From contig QUAH01000012.1 of NCBI GenBank assembly GCA_003426165.1, positions 1-64,000 of the forward strand: 64,000 bases of DNA, given 5' to 3'. The notes under the pieces are model-generated. The model made no database searches, was not told the origin of the DNA, and saw only the letters and a program-made list of their open reading frames with translations. The position numbers and the translations under genes were made by a program. Below are positions 20,553 through 28,750 of the stretch, piece by piece. The DNA is from Candidatus Saccharicenans subterraneus. Its GTDB lineage: Bacteria; Acidobacteriota; Aminicenantia; Aminicenantales; Saccharicenantaceae. The stretch's first letter is position 1. Every line of letters begins with the position of its first letter.

Positions 20553-21716
20553 TCACAGCCGCTCCGTGCCTTCGCTCAGAATCGTTAAGTATCTATCATA
20601 CGAGAAAACCCTGTTTCTCTGCCGGCCGGTGATCTCGCGGACAATACCGAGTTTGATGAGATTGTCTATAGCCTTCGATGCCGACGGGAAAGTAGCTCCG
20701 GAGCGCTTGCACACCTCATTGATTGTCAGCAGGGGCCGGCTACGGAAAGCGCCGAATACGACCGCCGCTGTCATCGCTGCCCGTCCGAGGCCTCTTATTC
20801 GCTCCTCGTCTTCCTTGAATAGAGTCACGAGCCGCCAGGCCGTGTTCACGGCGCCGTCAGCCGTCTGCTCAACCCCCTCCAGAAAGAAATCGAGCCAGGC
20901 TTCCCAATCGCCGTCGGAACGTACCAGGTCCAGCAGCCGGTAGTATTCATCGCGGTTCTTCTTGAAATAAAGACTTAAATAAAGAAGCGGCCGCGTGAGA
21001 ACGCCGCCGTGATGAAGAAGGAGCGCTATCAACAGGCGGCCGATGCGGCCGTTGCCGTCGAGGAGAGGGTGGATCGTCTCAAACTGGACGTGCGCCAGCG
21101 CTGCTTTGACGAGCGTCGGATAGGGCGTGTGCTCGTCGTGGATGAAACGCTCCAATTGGGTCATGCAGTCTGCGACGAAAGCGGGTGGCGGCGGCACGAA
21201 ATGGGCTGTTCCCGGCCTCGCGCCTCCAATCCAGTTTTGAGAGCGACGGAATTCTCCCGGAGACCTTTCACTGCCTCTGCCGCTTGAAAGAAGCTTAGCC
21301 TGCATTTCCCTGATAAGCCGGTTGGAAAGGGGAAAGCCTTCACCCAGCCGCGCCACCCCGTGATCCAGCGCAGCCACATAGTTTGAGACCTCGACGACAT
21401 CATCTAACGGGACGCCCGGGGCTTCTTCCAGTTCGAATAGCATCAGGTCGGCAAGAGAAGACTGCGTTCCCTCGATCTGCGAGGAAAGAACGGCTTCCCT
21501 GCGGACATAGGAATAAAGAAAAAGGTCCGGGTCGGGAAGGAGAAGCGTTATGCTGTCAAGCCGGCCCAGGGCCAGCGTTGCTCTTTCTAGCAGCCGTTGA
21601 CGAGAATTGGACAGTTCGAGCGGTGGCTTTGGCGGCAGGGGGTCGGGAATGAAGGCGCGGACCTGTTCACCCCCCACAAGCGTCACTTCATAGCGCCCGG
21701 TAATTCCTCTCCTCAA
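20553..21716 (-). CDS. Fic-family AMP-transferase with N-terminal inhibitory helix and C-terminal winged helix
   Basis: 387 aa. The Fic motif HPLLDGNGRIGR (216-227) is intact. An inhibitory S-x3-E-G motif (S78 to G83) marks a class II, self-inhibited Fic protein. The last 75 residues look like a winged-helix domain (LTINEVCKRSGATFPSASKA), so it may bind DNA. The start is TTG 21716 after AAGGGGAA. It lies between hsdM and hsdS, with a 99-base upstream gap full of repeats (21738-21792). Fic genes are often found inside type I loci. Its target is unknown. Confidence 0.92.
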   Translation of the reverse strand: MRRGITGRYEVTLVGGEQVRAFIPDPLPPKPPLELSNSRQRLLERATLALGRLDSITLLLPDPDLFLYSYVRREAVLSSQIEGTQSSLADLMLFELEEAPGVPLDDVVEVSNYVAALDHGVARLGEGFPLSNRLIREMQAKLLSSGRGSERSPGEFRRSQNWIGGARPGTAHFVPPPPAFVADCMTQLERFIHDEHTPYPTLVKAALAHVQFETIHPLLDGNGRIGRLLIALLLHHGGVLTRPLLYLSLYFKKNRDEYYRLLDLVRSDGDWEAWLDFFLEGVEQTADGAVNTAWRLVTLFKEDEERIRGLGRAAMTAAVVFGAFRSRPLLTINEVCKRSGATFPSASKAIDNLIKLGIVREITGRQRNRVFSYDRYLTILSEGTERL

Positions 21717-21737
21717 CTAAGTTCCCCTTAATTAATC

Positions 21738-21792
21738 ATCCTTTAATAAGCGCCTCCATTATTAAAGGATAAGCCATTTTTCTTTAATAAGC
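21738..21792 (-). promoter_or_regulatory. Operator-like repeats upstream of fic
   Basis: ATCCTTTAATAA (21738-21749) and TTATTAAAGGAT (21759-21770) are a perfect 12-base inverted repeat with a nine-base spacer. A third copy of the half-site, CTTTAATAAGC, lies at 21782-21792. It repeats 21741-21751 in direct orientation, 41 bases away (about four helix turns). They fill the gap between hsdM and fic, 22 bases before the fic start codon. Confidence 0.7.
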
Positions 21793-21815
21793 AACACGTT
21801 TTTCCCAACCTCATA

Positions 21816-23402
21816 TCAATCGTCTCCCAGGGGAAAGCCGAGGTTTTTGAGGTTAGCGGCGATAGCCGCATCCAGCTTAGCGGCCTCGGCTTGCTGCTCA
21901 CGCAGCTGAGCCACCAGCCGCTGCATCTTTTCCGCGAATGGCTCGCCGTCGTCTTCCTTTTTTTCAGCGCCAACATAACGACCGGGGGTAAGCACATAGC
22001 CATGCTTTCGTATTTCTTCGAGCGTAGCGGATTTACAGAAGCCGGGTATATCCTCATATTTTTTATCGGCCCCCTTATCTCCCCGCCAGGCATGGTAAGT
22101 GCCGGCAATCTTTGCGATGTCATCCTCAGTCAATTCACGATGCGTTCTGTCGACCATTCGGCCCATTTTTCGGGCATCAATGAACAGGACCTGGCCCCTG
22201 CGGTCTCTGAAGCGGCCATTTTTTTTGTCCCGGGCGAGAAACCAGAGGCAGGCGGGAATCTGGGTGGAATAAAACAGTTGCCCGGGAAGGGCAACCATGC
22301 AGTCAACCAGGTCGGCTTCGATGATGTTTTTCCTGATTTCGCCTTCGCCGGATTGGTTGGAAGACATTGAGCCGTTGGCCAGGACAAAACCGGCAAGACC
22401 GGTTGGCGCAAGATGGTAAATGATGTGCTGAACCCAGGCAAAGTTAGCGTTACCCACGGGCGGAACACCGTATTTCCAGCGCTTATCTTCTCTCAAGAGC
22501 TCGCCCCGCCAGTCGCTAACGTTAAAAGGTGGATTGGCCAGGATATAATCGGCCTTCAGGTCGGGAAAACGGTCGTTGTGGAAGCTATCGCCATGGGCGA
22601 TCTGGCCTTCAATTCCCCGGATAGCCAGGTTCATTTTAGCCAGGCGCCAGGTGGTGTAATTTGATTCCTGGCCATAGATGGCAATGTCGCCGAGGCGGCC
22701 GCCGTGGGCCCGGATGAACTCCTCGGATTGAACGAACATTCCTGATGAACCGCAACAGGGGTCATAGACACGGCCCCTGAATGGCTGGAGCATTTCAACG
22801 AGGAGGCGGACGATGCACCGCGGCGTGTAAAACTCTCCGCCCTTTTTGCCCTCAGCGCTGGCGAACTGGGACAGGAAATATTCGTACACGCGGCCAAGAA
22901 TATCCTTCGAGCGACTTTCTTCGTCACCGAGACCAATGTTGCTGATGAGGTTTATAAGCTGGCCGAGCCGCTGCTTATCGAGCGCCGGGCGAGCGTAATC
23001 CTTCGGGAGAACTCCTTTAAGGGAAGGATTGTCCCGTTCGACCGCGTCCATGGCTTCGTCGACAAGCTGGCCGATAGTCGGCTGAACAGCGTTATCTTTA
23101 AGGTGGGACCAGCGAGCTTCAGGAGGAACCCAGAAAACGTTAAGAGCGCGGTATTCATCGGGGTCTTCGGGGTCGGCGCCCTGAGAGCGTTCGGCCTCGA
23201 GCCGGGCATGAAGCTCTTCAAATGAATCCGAGATATATTTGAGGAAGATCAGGCCAAGGACAACATGTTTGTATTCGGCGGCATCCATCGAGCCCCGGAG
23301 GGCGTCAGCCGCCTCCCACATCTTCTTTTCAAAGCCGAGAGTGGCGCCGTTATTTAGTGCAGGATTATTCTTGTTTGTATCTCGCGTTCTTCGCCGTCCC
23401 AT
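21816..23402 (-). CDS. hsdM: Type I restriction-modification methyltransferase subunit M
   Basis: 528 aa. An N-terminal HsdM helical domain is followed by an adenine N6-methyltransferase with the SAM motif DPCCGSSG (214-221) and the catalytic NPPF (290-293). It protects host DNA at the HsdS target. It is the first gene of the operon, behind the promoter at 23439-23467, with AGAGG before ATG 23402. Its own short coiled C-terminus is complete. Confidence 0.96.
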   Translation of the reverse strand: MGRRRTRDTNKNNPALNNGATLGFEKKMWEAADALRGSMDAAEYKHVVLGLIFLKYISDSFEELHARLEAERSQGADPEDPDEYRALNVFWVPPEARWSHLKDNAVQPTIGQLVDEAMDAVERDNPSLKGVLPKDYARPALDKQRLGQLINLISNIGLGDEESRSKDILGRVYEYFLSQFASAEGKKGGEFYTPRCIVRLLVEMLQPFRGRVYDPCCGSSGMFVQSEEFIRAHGGRLGDIAIYGQESNYTTWRLAKMNLAIRGIEGQIAHGDSFHNDRFPDLKADYILANPPFNVSDWRGELLREDKRWKYGVPPVGNANFAWVQHIIYHLAPTGLAGFVLANGSMSSNQSGEGEIRKNIIEADLVDCMVALPGQLFYSTQIPACLWFLARDKKNGRFRDRRGQVLFIDARKMGRMVDRTHRELTEDDIAKIAGTYHAWRGDKGADKKYEDIPGFCKSATLEEIRKHGYVLTPGRYVGAEKKEDDGEPFAEKMQRLVAQLREQQAEAAKLDAAIAANLKNLGFPLGDD

Positions 23403-23419
23403 GTTACCTCTGCTGTGAT

Positions 23420-23467
23420 TAATCGATTATTTGGTAAAATTATATTCGATTCCCATCAGCACATCAA
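23420..23467 (-). promoter_or_regulatory. Promoter of the defence operon with a 10-base palindrome
   Basis: On the minus strand TTGATG (plus 23462-23467), 17 bases, then TATAAT (plus 23439-23444). Transcription would start near 23432, about 30 bases before hsdM. The self-complementary TAATCGATTA at 23420-23429 lies just past the start point, a place where a bound repressor would block transcription. Confidence 0.6.
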
Positions 23468-23781
23468 AATGTAATTAAGTGAGTCTATTCGTGCTCTGAA
23501 AGGAAAGCAAAACCAGTTCTTAACACAGAACCGATATTCTGACCCTCTCTCCTGCATATATTTTTAATTATCTATTAAAAATCGATTTCTAAGAGAATCC
23601 CCTTTTGAGGTGAATTTTAAATCTTTTCATTTATTATAAAAGAGAGGGGGAGGGGTGGGGTTACCCTCGGGTCTGCCGGCCATCATAACTCAGCACTCTA
23701 CAAGAAATCGGTGGCATATTCCTTTTTCCCGGACTTTTGCCGGATTCTCCGGTCAGGTTAGGGTTGTTGATGATTAGATAT
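23468..23781. other. Intergenic region between the HEPN-like gene and hsdM
   Basis: No open frame that looks real. The region is A+T-rich near 23560-23640 and then purine-rich. A small hairpin CCGGA-TTC-TCCGG at about 23740-23752 could help end the HEPN-like transcript but has no T tract. No att-like repeats or tRNA remnants were found at this edge of the defence island. Confidence 0.35.
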
Positions 23782-25011
23782 TCAGGATTCGATTCTGTCC
23801 TTTATCTCCCACAGGCCGGTGATCATCTGGCGGACGCGGGCCCGCAATTGATTTAGCTCGGGTTCGCTGGCTTCGGCCAGGTTGAGATGGACGCAATCAT
23901 TCCTGGTGTCCCACCATTTTTGTATGTCTTCTTTCACCTGGTCGCTGAAAACCTTCCTGAGAGCCAGCTCCTCGAGTTTCTCGGGCATCGGACCCGGCGG
24001 ATAGATTTTGTGCCTGGTCTGGAGTTCAGAAAATAGCCTGTTAATAAGGCATTCCAGTTCCTTTCCGGCCAGGATGCCGGCTATCTCCGGGTCGTTTTCC
24101 AGGAAGGACTCGGCCAGGTCCAGGTAGTAGATATTTTCCTGTCGGATATTCCTGAGAGCGTTGCGGGCTGAAATTTTCTTGACCAGGTTTGGTCGCTCCA
24201 GGTAGTCAAGATAGATTTGATGGTATTCAGGGTTTTGCCTGATGTAGCCTTCATTGAGCAGGCAGCAGAGGGCAAAAAGGGCCATGTCCACGTCAGCTAT
24301 CCGCTCCAGGCCATATTCTTCCTGGAGTTCGGTGAGGTTTTCCAGGTAAACCAGGTATTTTCTGACCGGGGTTTCGGCCTTGATGGACAGCAGGTTCTCC
24401 ACCGGGGCGCTGTAAATTCCGTAATGCTGCGGGCAGATGACCCGGAGCAGGCAGGACAGGACCTCTATGTTCTTGAAGATATCAAAAAGCTTCTGGACCA
24501 GGTCCTGGTCCCGGGGCTGGATGTTCCGGAAAGCTCCTTTCAGAACTTCGAGCTCCGGCCCGATCAACTTCGGCAATTTCCACCAGGCCGGGAAAAGGTT
24601 GTCGCGCTCCAGCATCTCCAGGTGCTGGTTGGAAAACTCTTCCCGCCCCAGGCGAACCGGCTCCATGGATTTTTCCAGCCGCTTGAAGTCCAGGGTGCCG
24701 CCATATTTCAGGATGGCCACTTCCTGGTAGCAGGGCAGAAGTTTTTTCAGGTCGAACTGGCTCATTTCAGTTAATTTAATCCGGTTCGGGTTTGTTAATT
24801 TCCGGGCTCCGCTTCTATAATTTATTAAAAAAAGGGATTTTTCAACAAAAAAGTTCTTTCCGGCCAAGACCTGTTCTTTAGTCTGAGGGGTCGGTATGAG
24901 AGCGGCGGGATACTGGAAATTTAATGGCTGGACCTGGATTATGGGCGCATCTTCCGTAAAAGTCCGGCTAAAGTCAGCCGGCTTAAATAGAATTGCCCCC
25001 TTTCGCAGCAA
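23782..25011 (-). CDS. HEPN-like protein of unknown function next to the defence island
   Basis: 409 aa, soluble. Near the C-terminus, WWDTRNDCVHLN contains R-N-x3-H (R370 to H375), the R-x4-6-H signature of HEPN ribonucleases, on a helix as expected. The middle (about 195-250) has PQHYGIYSAPVENLL followed by helices and YGLERIADVDMALFALCCL, which I do not recognise with certainty. The first usable start is TTG 25011. An in-frame stop lies just upstream and no clear ribosome site is seen, so translation may be coupled to the thioredoxin gene that ends 26 bases earlier. Function is inference only. A defence or toxin RNase is the leading idea. Confidence 0.65.
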   Translation of the reverse strand: MLRKGAILFKPADFSRTFTEDAPIIQVQPLNFQYPAALIPTPQTKEQVLAGKNFFVEKSLFLINYRSGARKLTNPNRIKLTEMSQFDLKKLLPCYQEVAILKYGGTLDFKRLEKSMEPVRLGREEFSNQHLEMLERDNLFPAWWKLPKLIGPELEVLKGAFRNIQPRDQDLVQKLFDIFKNIEVLSCLLRVICPQHYGIYSAPVENLLSIKAETPVRKYLVYLENLTELQEEYGLERIADVDMALFALCCLLNEGYIRQNPEYHQIYLDYLERPNLVKKISARNALRNIRQENIYYLDLAESFLENDPEIAGILAGKELECLINRLFSELQTRHKIYPPGPMPEKLEELALRKVFSDQVKEDIQKWWDTRNDCVHLNLAEASEPELNQLRARVRQMITGLWEIKDRIES

Positions 25012-25037
25012 GGGGCGACACCATTATTGACGGAGGC

Positions 25038-25529
25038 TTATTTTGCAGCAACTTCCAGGATTTTTTTCTTGTTTAACTCTCTTCTGGTCTCAAAATCAAG
25101 GGCCGGGTCATCCAGGTGAAAAACTTCCCCGGAAGAATCCAGGATTACCACAAACGGCTCCAGCCTGACCCGGAATCGCCTGAACAGGGTCTTGTTCCTG
25201 TCTTCGATTACCGGATAGCTGAAGGAATAGCGGCGGATGAATTGAACCAGCCGCTCCCGGTTTTCGGCAGAGACGCCAACCAGAGTGACCGGCAGAGCCA
25301 TCCCGTCCACAAAATCCTTCATCTCAAAGAGTTCTTCCCAGCAGACATGGCAGGTCAGCGATATGAACACCAGGACCAGGGGCCCTTCCCGGTAGCCGGT
25401 GACCTCTTCGAGCGAGGAGAAAATGGCGGGCCCCCGGGTCTGGAGGTCGGCGGAAGGCAGGAGAACTTCAGGCCAAAAAATAATGAGCAAAAGAATAAGA
25501 ACTGGGAGAATAACGACCGCTTTCTTCAT
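25038..25529 (-). CDS. Membrane-anchored thioredoxin-like protein (CHVC)
   Basis: 163 aa. One N-terminal membrane segment (about 3-22) is followed by a TlpA/AhpC-like fold with the redox pair C60-H-V-C63 in LTCHVCWEEL. It would work outside the membrane, reducing or making disulfides. Its ATG overlaps the stop of the beta-propeller gene by four bases. The two four-cysteine peptides encoded upstream are obvious candidate substrates, which is inference. The cis-proline region (LEPFVVI) is atypical in that proline follows Glu. Confidence 0.82.
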   Translation of the reverse strand: MKKAVVILPVLILLLIIFWPEVLLPSADLQTRGPAIFSSLEEVTGYREGPLVLVFISLTCHVCWEELFEMKDFVDGMALPVTLVGVSAENRERLVQFIRRYSFSYPVIEDRNKTLFRRFRVRLEPFVVILDSSGEVFHLDDPALDFETRRELNKKKILEVAAK

Positions 25530-26533
25530 TCCTGGTCCACCCAGTAGGCATAGAGTTCATCTTCCGAATTAATAACGTAGAAGGTTGAGCCGTCGGTGGT
25601 CAGGAGACGGACGGCCTGGGGAAATCTTATTTTTTCGACTACCTGGCCATTGCCGTCGATAACGAAGACTTCTTTTCCCGGAACAAAGTCACCCCGGGCA
25701 TCTTTATCCGGGACCTGGAGGTAAAACTTATCCCCGTGGTGGGCTATATTCCAGCAGATTATGGTGATTTGTTTTTTCCCGCTTTTGAGAGGGATCTCGA
25801 CACGGTGAAGGGGATAGAACTCATCCAGTTTAATTTTTCCCGTTATCCTTCCGTCGGCATCAATTTTCAGGATTTGAGGGTCGTTGTATCTATGAACTAA
25901 GTAGATGTTTCTGCTAGAGTCTTTTTTCAGGAAGACTTCGTTTATCAAGCTGAAATAAACCTTATCGGGTGAAGGAAAAGGGGTGACTGACTGCCATTTC
26001 TTTGTTCCCCGGGAATCGTAGCAATAAAGAATGGGTTCTTTGTCAGTAAATGGTTTGGGTCGGTTGGAAACGATGATCCTGTCTGCGGTGAGCACCACCA
26101 GGTGAACAGGCATTATGTCGGTTCTGAAACTGCTAAGAAGCCTTCCCTCCAAACTATAGATTTTTACCTGGCGATTGAAGAAATCGGCTACATAGATCCT
26201 GTTTTCAAAAAGGTCCAGGCCCATCGGAGAATCGAATTCCTCGGGTCCCTGTCCTTGCTTGCCGATGGTCATTTTTAGCCGGCCATCGGTTCCGATTAGC
26301 TTCAGGCAGTTTTCTCCGGATTCCGAAACCAGGAGTCCGGCCGGGGAAAGGTGCATGATGAAGGGCTTGAAGAAGAAAGGCCGGTCCTTGGCTCCGGCCA
26401 GCGGAAGCTCTCTGGCTGTCCGGATTTTGACCTGCTGCCCCTGTGTAGAATGTGGAATGATTATTAAAATAGTCAGAAGGAGCAACCCGATTAATCCGTC
26501 CGGGAACCTGGTTTGCCCTTTTGTTTTCGTCAT
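25526..26533 (-). CDS. Exported six-bladed beta-propeller protein (NHL-like)
   Basis: 335 aa. A signal peptide or anchor (about residues 13-33) is followed by repeated propeller strands: LKLIGTDGRLKMTIG, MGLDLFENRIYVADFFNRQVKIYS, ILKIDADGRITGKI, and VFVIDGNGQVV. I chose ATG 26533, with AAGGAGG upstream, instead of an upstream ATG at 26560 whose first codons are that ribosome site. Such propellers often bind peptides or glycans at the cell surface. The gene is placed between two secreted-peptide genes and a thioredoxin-like gene, and a hairpin terminator separates it from the peptides. Confidence 0.82.
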   Translation of the reverse strand: MTKTKGQTRFPDGLIGLLLLTILIIIPHSTQGQQVKIRTARELPLAGAKDRPFFFKPFIMHLSPAGLLVSESGENCLKLIGTDGRLKMTIGKQGQGPEEFDSPMGLDLFENRIYVADFFNRQVKIYSLEGRLLSSFRTDIMPVHLVVLTADRIIVSNRPKPFTDKEPILYCYDSRGTKKWQSVTPFPSPDKVYFSLINEVFLKKDSSRNIYLVHRYNDPQILKIDADGRITGKIKLDEFYPLHRVEIPLKSGKKQITIICWNIAHHGDKFYLQVPDKDARGDFVPGKEVFVIDGNGQVVEKIRFPQAVRLLTTDGSTFYVINSEDELYAYWVDQE

Positions 26534-26558
26534 CTTAATCCTCCTTCTATAAGTTTGC

Positions 26559-26599
26559 AAAAAAGGGGCCCTGACCTTTTTGGCCTGAGCCCCTTTTTT
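26559..26599 (-). terminator. Terminator/attenuator between peptide genes and propeller gene
   Basis: Six A, GGGGCC, a partly paired centre, then GAGCCCC and six T: a long hairpin with A and T tracts on both flanks, able to work in both directions. On the minus strand it follows the second peptide gene and precedes the propeller gene by about 25 bases. Partial read-through would give abundant peptides and little propeller and thioredoxin-like protein. Confidence 0.65.
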
Positions 26600-26608
26600 C
26601 CCCGCTGT

Positions 26609-26842
26609 TCAGATCATTATCGCCATCAGAATATAACAGGCGAGCCTTTGGTTGTCGCAGAGCTGGAGAGCAGCAACGGTGGCAAGAAAACTCGTGTCGG
26701 CAAGCAGAGCCCGGGCCACGCATCTCTCAAAGATTAAAAGGCAGATATCCTGTTTTTCAGTTGCCCGGGAGGTCGAAGGTGAACTGAGGAGGATTGACAA
26801 TCCGATCAGGATGGCAAGGGCCAGAGCCAGTTTTCTTCTCAC
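26609..26842 (-). CDS. Small secreted four-cysteine peptide (copy 2)
   Basis: 77 aa. Signal peptide of about 27 residues ending in SRATE. The mature part has exactly four cysteines in the array C-x6-C-x20-C-x6-C. It shares ERC-x-ARAL-x2-D and LCD with the preceding gene, so they are paralogues. It is mostly helical and could form a helical hairpin held by two disulfides. The start is GTG 26842 with AAGGAGG just upstream, which confirms that it is translated. It is 17 bases downstream of copy 1. Confidence 0.75.
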   Translation of the reverse strand: MRRKLALALAILIGLSILLSSPSTSRATEKQDICLLIFERCVARALLADTSFLATVAALQLCDNQRLACYILMAIMI

Positions 26843-26859
26843 GAGTCCTCCTTGTTTAA

Positions 26860-27084
26860 TCAGATGGCGTTAAGCAAGCATTTGCCCAGGGCGATGTCGC
26901 ACAGGGTCAGGGCCATGGTGGTTCTTATTGGGCCGAAGTCAGACTCCAGGGCCCGGGCCCGGCATCTTTCCCAGTTGTCCCAGCAGGAATCGGCCGGGTT
27001 CACGGTCTGGCTGGCCAGGGGAATAAGCGAAAGTGTGGATAAAATAATAATTGTGCTCAGAGTAACGGCTAATGCCTTTTTCAT
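26860..27084 (-). CDS. Small secreted four-cysteine peptide (copy 1)
   Basis: 74 aa. Signal peptide MKKALAVTLSTIIILSTLS to about residue 26, then a mature peptide of under 50 residues with the array C-x6-C-x20-C-x6-C. The motif ERCRARAL and later LCD are shared with copy 2. ATG 27084 has AAAGGAGGTT as ribosome site and stands only about 15 bases from the start point predicted for the sigma-54 promoter at 27111-27127. No known peptide family is recognised. A secreted signal, a bacteriocin-like peptide or an envelope structural peptide are all possible. Confidence 0.78.
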   Translation of the reverse strand: MKKALAVTLSTIIILSTLSLIPLASQTVNPADSCWDNWERCRARALESDFGPIRTTMALTLCDIALGKCLLNAI

Positions 27085-27110
27085 GTTAACCTCCTTTCGC
27101 CAGGTTAAAG

Positions 27111-27127
27111 AGCAAGTGGCGTGCCAG
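27111..27127 (-). promoter_or_regulatory. Sigma-54 (RpoN) -24/-12 promoter of the secreted peptides
   Basis: On the minus strand, CTGGCACG, four bases, TTGCT: plus positions 27120-27127 hold the -24 element and 27111-27115 the -12 element. This matches the RpoN consensus TGGCACG-N4-TTGCW at every fixed position. Transcription would begin near 27100, just ahead of the ribosome site of peptide copy 1. Confidence 0.8.
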
Positions 27128-27780
27128 CCATTATGACCCGACCCGGCATTTTTAGCATCTTTACCAAAGACGCATATAAAAATGGAATATTCTCATGGGG
27201 TGTACAAATCAGTCCCGAGGGCATCAACCATGGGTTCGAAGAGTGTTATATGGAGCGCTGGCCTAATCGGTATCAGCAATATGGTAGTATCACGATAGTG
27301 ATTAACTTATCACAGTCAAAAGGTAATGAAGGCGGGCAATCAAGTTTCATTCCTGTTTGGAATAAATGGCAGCTTCCCACCCCTAATAGCCCGTGGCGTC
27401 AATGATCGTTGACCACCGTCTTCGGGAGTGACAAGAAGGCTTTACCTGCCAGACGCGAGGAAGCATTTAACACCACCCGGCGAGGCTTGATTTGAATGAC
27501 CTCGACTTCGTCGGCCCTGCGCCCCAGGAACCGGTGTGGCTTTATTTTTAGGAAGGGTACTGGAAGGAGACAGGGGCCGCTTGGAGATCCCCGGATAATA
27601 TCTTAACCAGGGAAGCCCGGTGCTCCGGAGCCAGAAAGATTTCGCTTCGAGGCCTGAGAAGGCGAAGACCAACCTGTCAATATTACAGCTGAACGAGCTA
27701 TTTTCCCTATCCGGCCAGGCAGAAAGCCAGCCTGTCTTCATTAATATTTATGATGTGTTTTTTCCTGTCCGAGAATCGGC
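27128..27780. other. Long intergenic region upstream of the sigma-54 promoter
   Basis: Nearly 700 bases separate the peptide genes from the M29 aminopeptidase gene. No intact gene is supported. The part nearer the M29 gene holds a decayed coding remnant (27399-27676). The part at 27130-27390 has near-normal base composition and could hold upstream binding sites for a sigma-54 activator, but no clear inverted repeat stood out. Confidence 0.4.
27399..27676 (-). pseudogene. Decayed remnant resembling the end of a YfhO-type membrane protein
   Basis: Two minus-strand frames carry protein-like text. One reads RSEIFLAPEHRASLVKILSG and on to SFQYPS before a stop. After a frame change another reads EVEVIQIKPRRVVLNASS then AGKAFLSLPKTVVND and a stop. 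The second piece resembles the conserved region of YfhO-like proteins (VEII-x-Y-x-P-N-RVVL, then FLVLS-x-T). No start or ribosome site is seen. The likeness is from memory and modest. Confidence 0.35.
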
Positions 27781-28728
27781 TCAGATCAGGAATTTGCCGT
27801 TCTTGGCTATGTATTTCCCCTTGGCGATGATGGTCACCTTGTCCACCAGGGCATCGTAGTGGTGCTTGCTCTTGTTCTTCCCGATTCCGTAGGAATCGCC
27901 GATGGCAAAGTGAACCGTGCCGAAGGCCTTTTCCGCTTCCAGCATGTTGGGGCAGATGCGGGCCCCGGGGTTGGTGCCGATGCCGAACTCGCCGATGATA
28001 AAACCGGTCTGGTCGGAGCCTATATTCTTCACTATGGCCTCGATGCCTTTACCCTTCCAGCGCAGGAGGCGGCCTTCCTTGAACTCCATCTCGCCATGGC
28101 CCAGCTTGTCGTCGATCAGGCTGATGACCAGCTTGCCGGTAAAGGTTTCTTCCACCGGGCAGGTGTAGCATTCGCCGGCCGGCAGGTTGCCGTGCTTGCC
28201 CTTTTTACCGATGTCGCCGTTGTCGTTGTGCCACTCCCGTCCCTTGACGCTGAAGCTGATGTTGGTTCCGGCTTCGTTTTCGATGATTACCCGGTCGGCA
28301 TCTTTCATCGCCCTGATGACCTTCTTGGTGAACTCGTTCATCCTGGTGAAATCGATGTTGACCAGCCTTTCCATCATGTCCACGGTTATCCCGGGCATCA
28401 TGCAGATGCGGCTGAGCTTCATCCCCTGGCTGACCATGAAGCCGCGGAAGGGTTTTTCCTGGATCCGGGCATCCAGGAGGTAGGTGATGACATCTGCCTT
28501 TTCCGTCAGCAGCTTGAACAATTTGGTGGGTTCGGTTATCGGCCGCAGGGTCTCGGTCATCAGGTAGGTGGTGGTTTCCGCTCCGGCCTTCTTGGCGTAA
28601 AAGGCCAGGGCTTCGGCTATTTCCATTTTTTGCTTATCGGTGACCAGGAGGAAGTTCTCCCCCGGTTTGAGCTTAAGGGACTGAAAGATGGCCTTTTCAG
28701 CGGCCTGGTAGAGTTTGGTGGCTTTCAT
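27781..28728 (-). CDS. M29-like (thermophilic) metallo-aminopeptidase
   Basis: 315 aa, cytoplasmic, a little shorter than classical aminopeptidase T. The C-terminal metal site is visible as E in GEFGIGTN, H in VHFAIGDSYG and the HYD in KHHYDALVD. NLPAGE is also typical. It would remove N-terminal residues from imported peptides. It follows the OPT transporter gene after 22 bases with AGAAAGGA as ribosome site, so uptake and hydrolysis are linked in one operon. Confidence 0.88.
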   Translation of the reverse strand: MKATKLYQAAEKAIFQSLKLKPGENFLLVTDKQKMEIAEALAFYAKKAGAETTTYLMTETLRPITEPTKLFKLLTEKADVITYLLDARIQEKPFRGFMVSQGMKLSRICMMPGITVDMMERLVNIDFTRMNEFTKKVIRAMKDADRVIIENEAGTNISFSVKGREWHNDNGDIGKKGKHGNLPAGECYTCPVEETFTGKLVISLIDDKLGHGEMEFKEGRLLRWKGKGIEAIVKNIGSDQTGFIIGEFGIGTNPGARICPNMLEAEKAFGTVHFAIGDSYGIGKNKSKHHYDALVDKVTIIAKGKYIAKNGKFLI

Positions 28729-28750
28729 TTATTCTTTCCTTTCTTTTAGT

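Noticed and set aside
27121-27405. A 94-codon plus-strand open frame near the sigma-54 promoter
   Set aside because: Its start lies on the promoter itself, no ribosome site is present and the translation resembles nothing.
27859-28749. A 296-codon plus-strand open frame opposite the M29 aminopeptidase gene
   Set aside because: The minus strand encodes the full metal-site motifs. The plus frame is a G+C-driven shadow.
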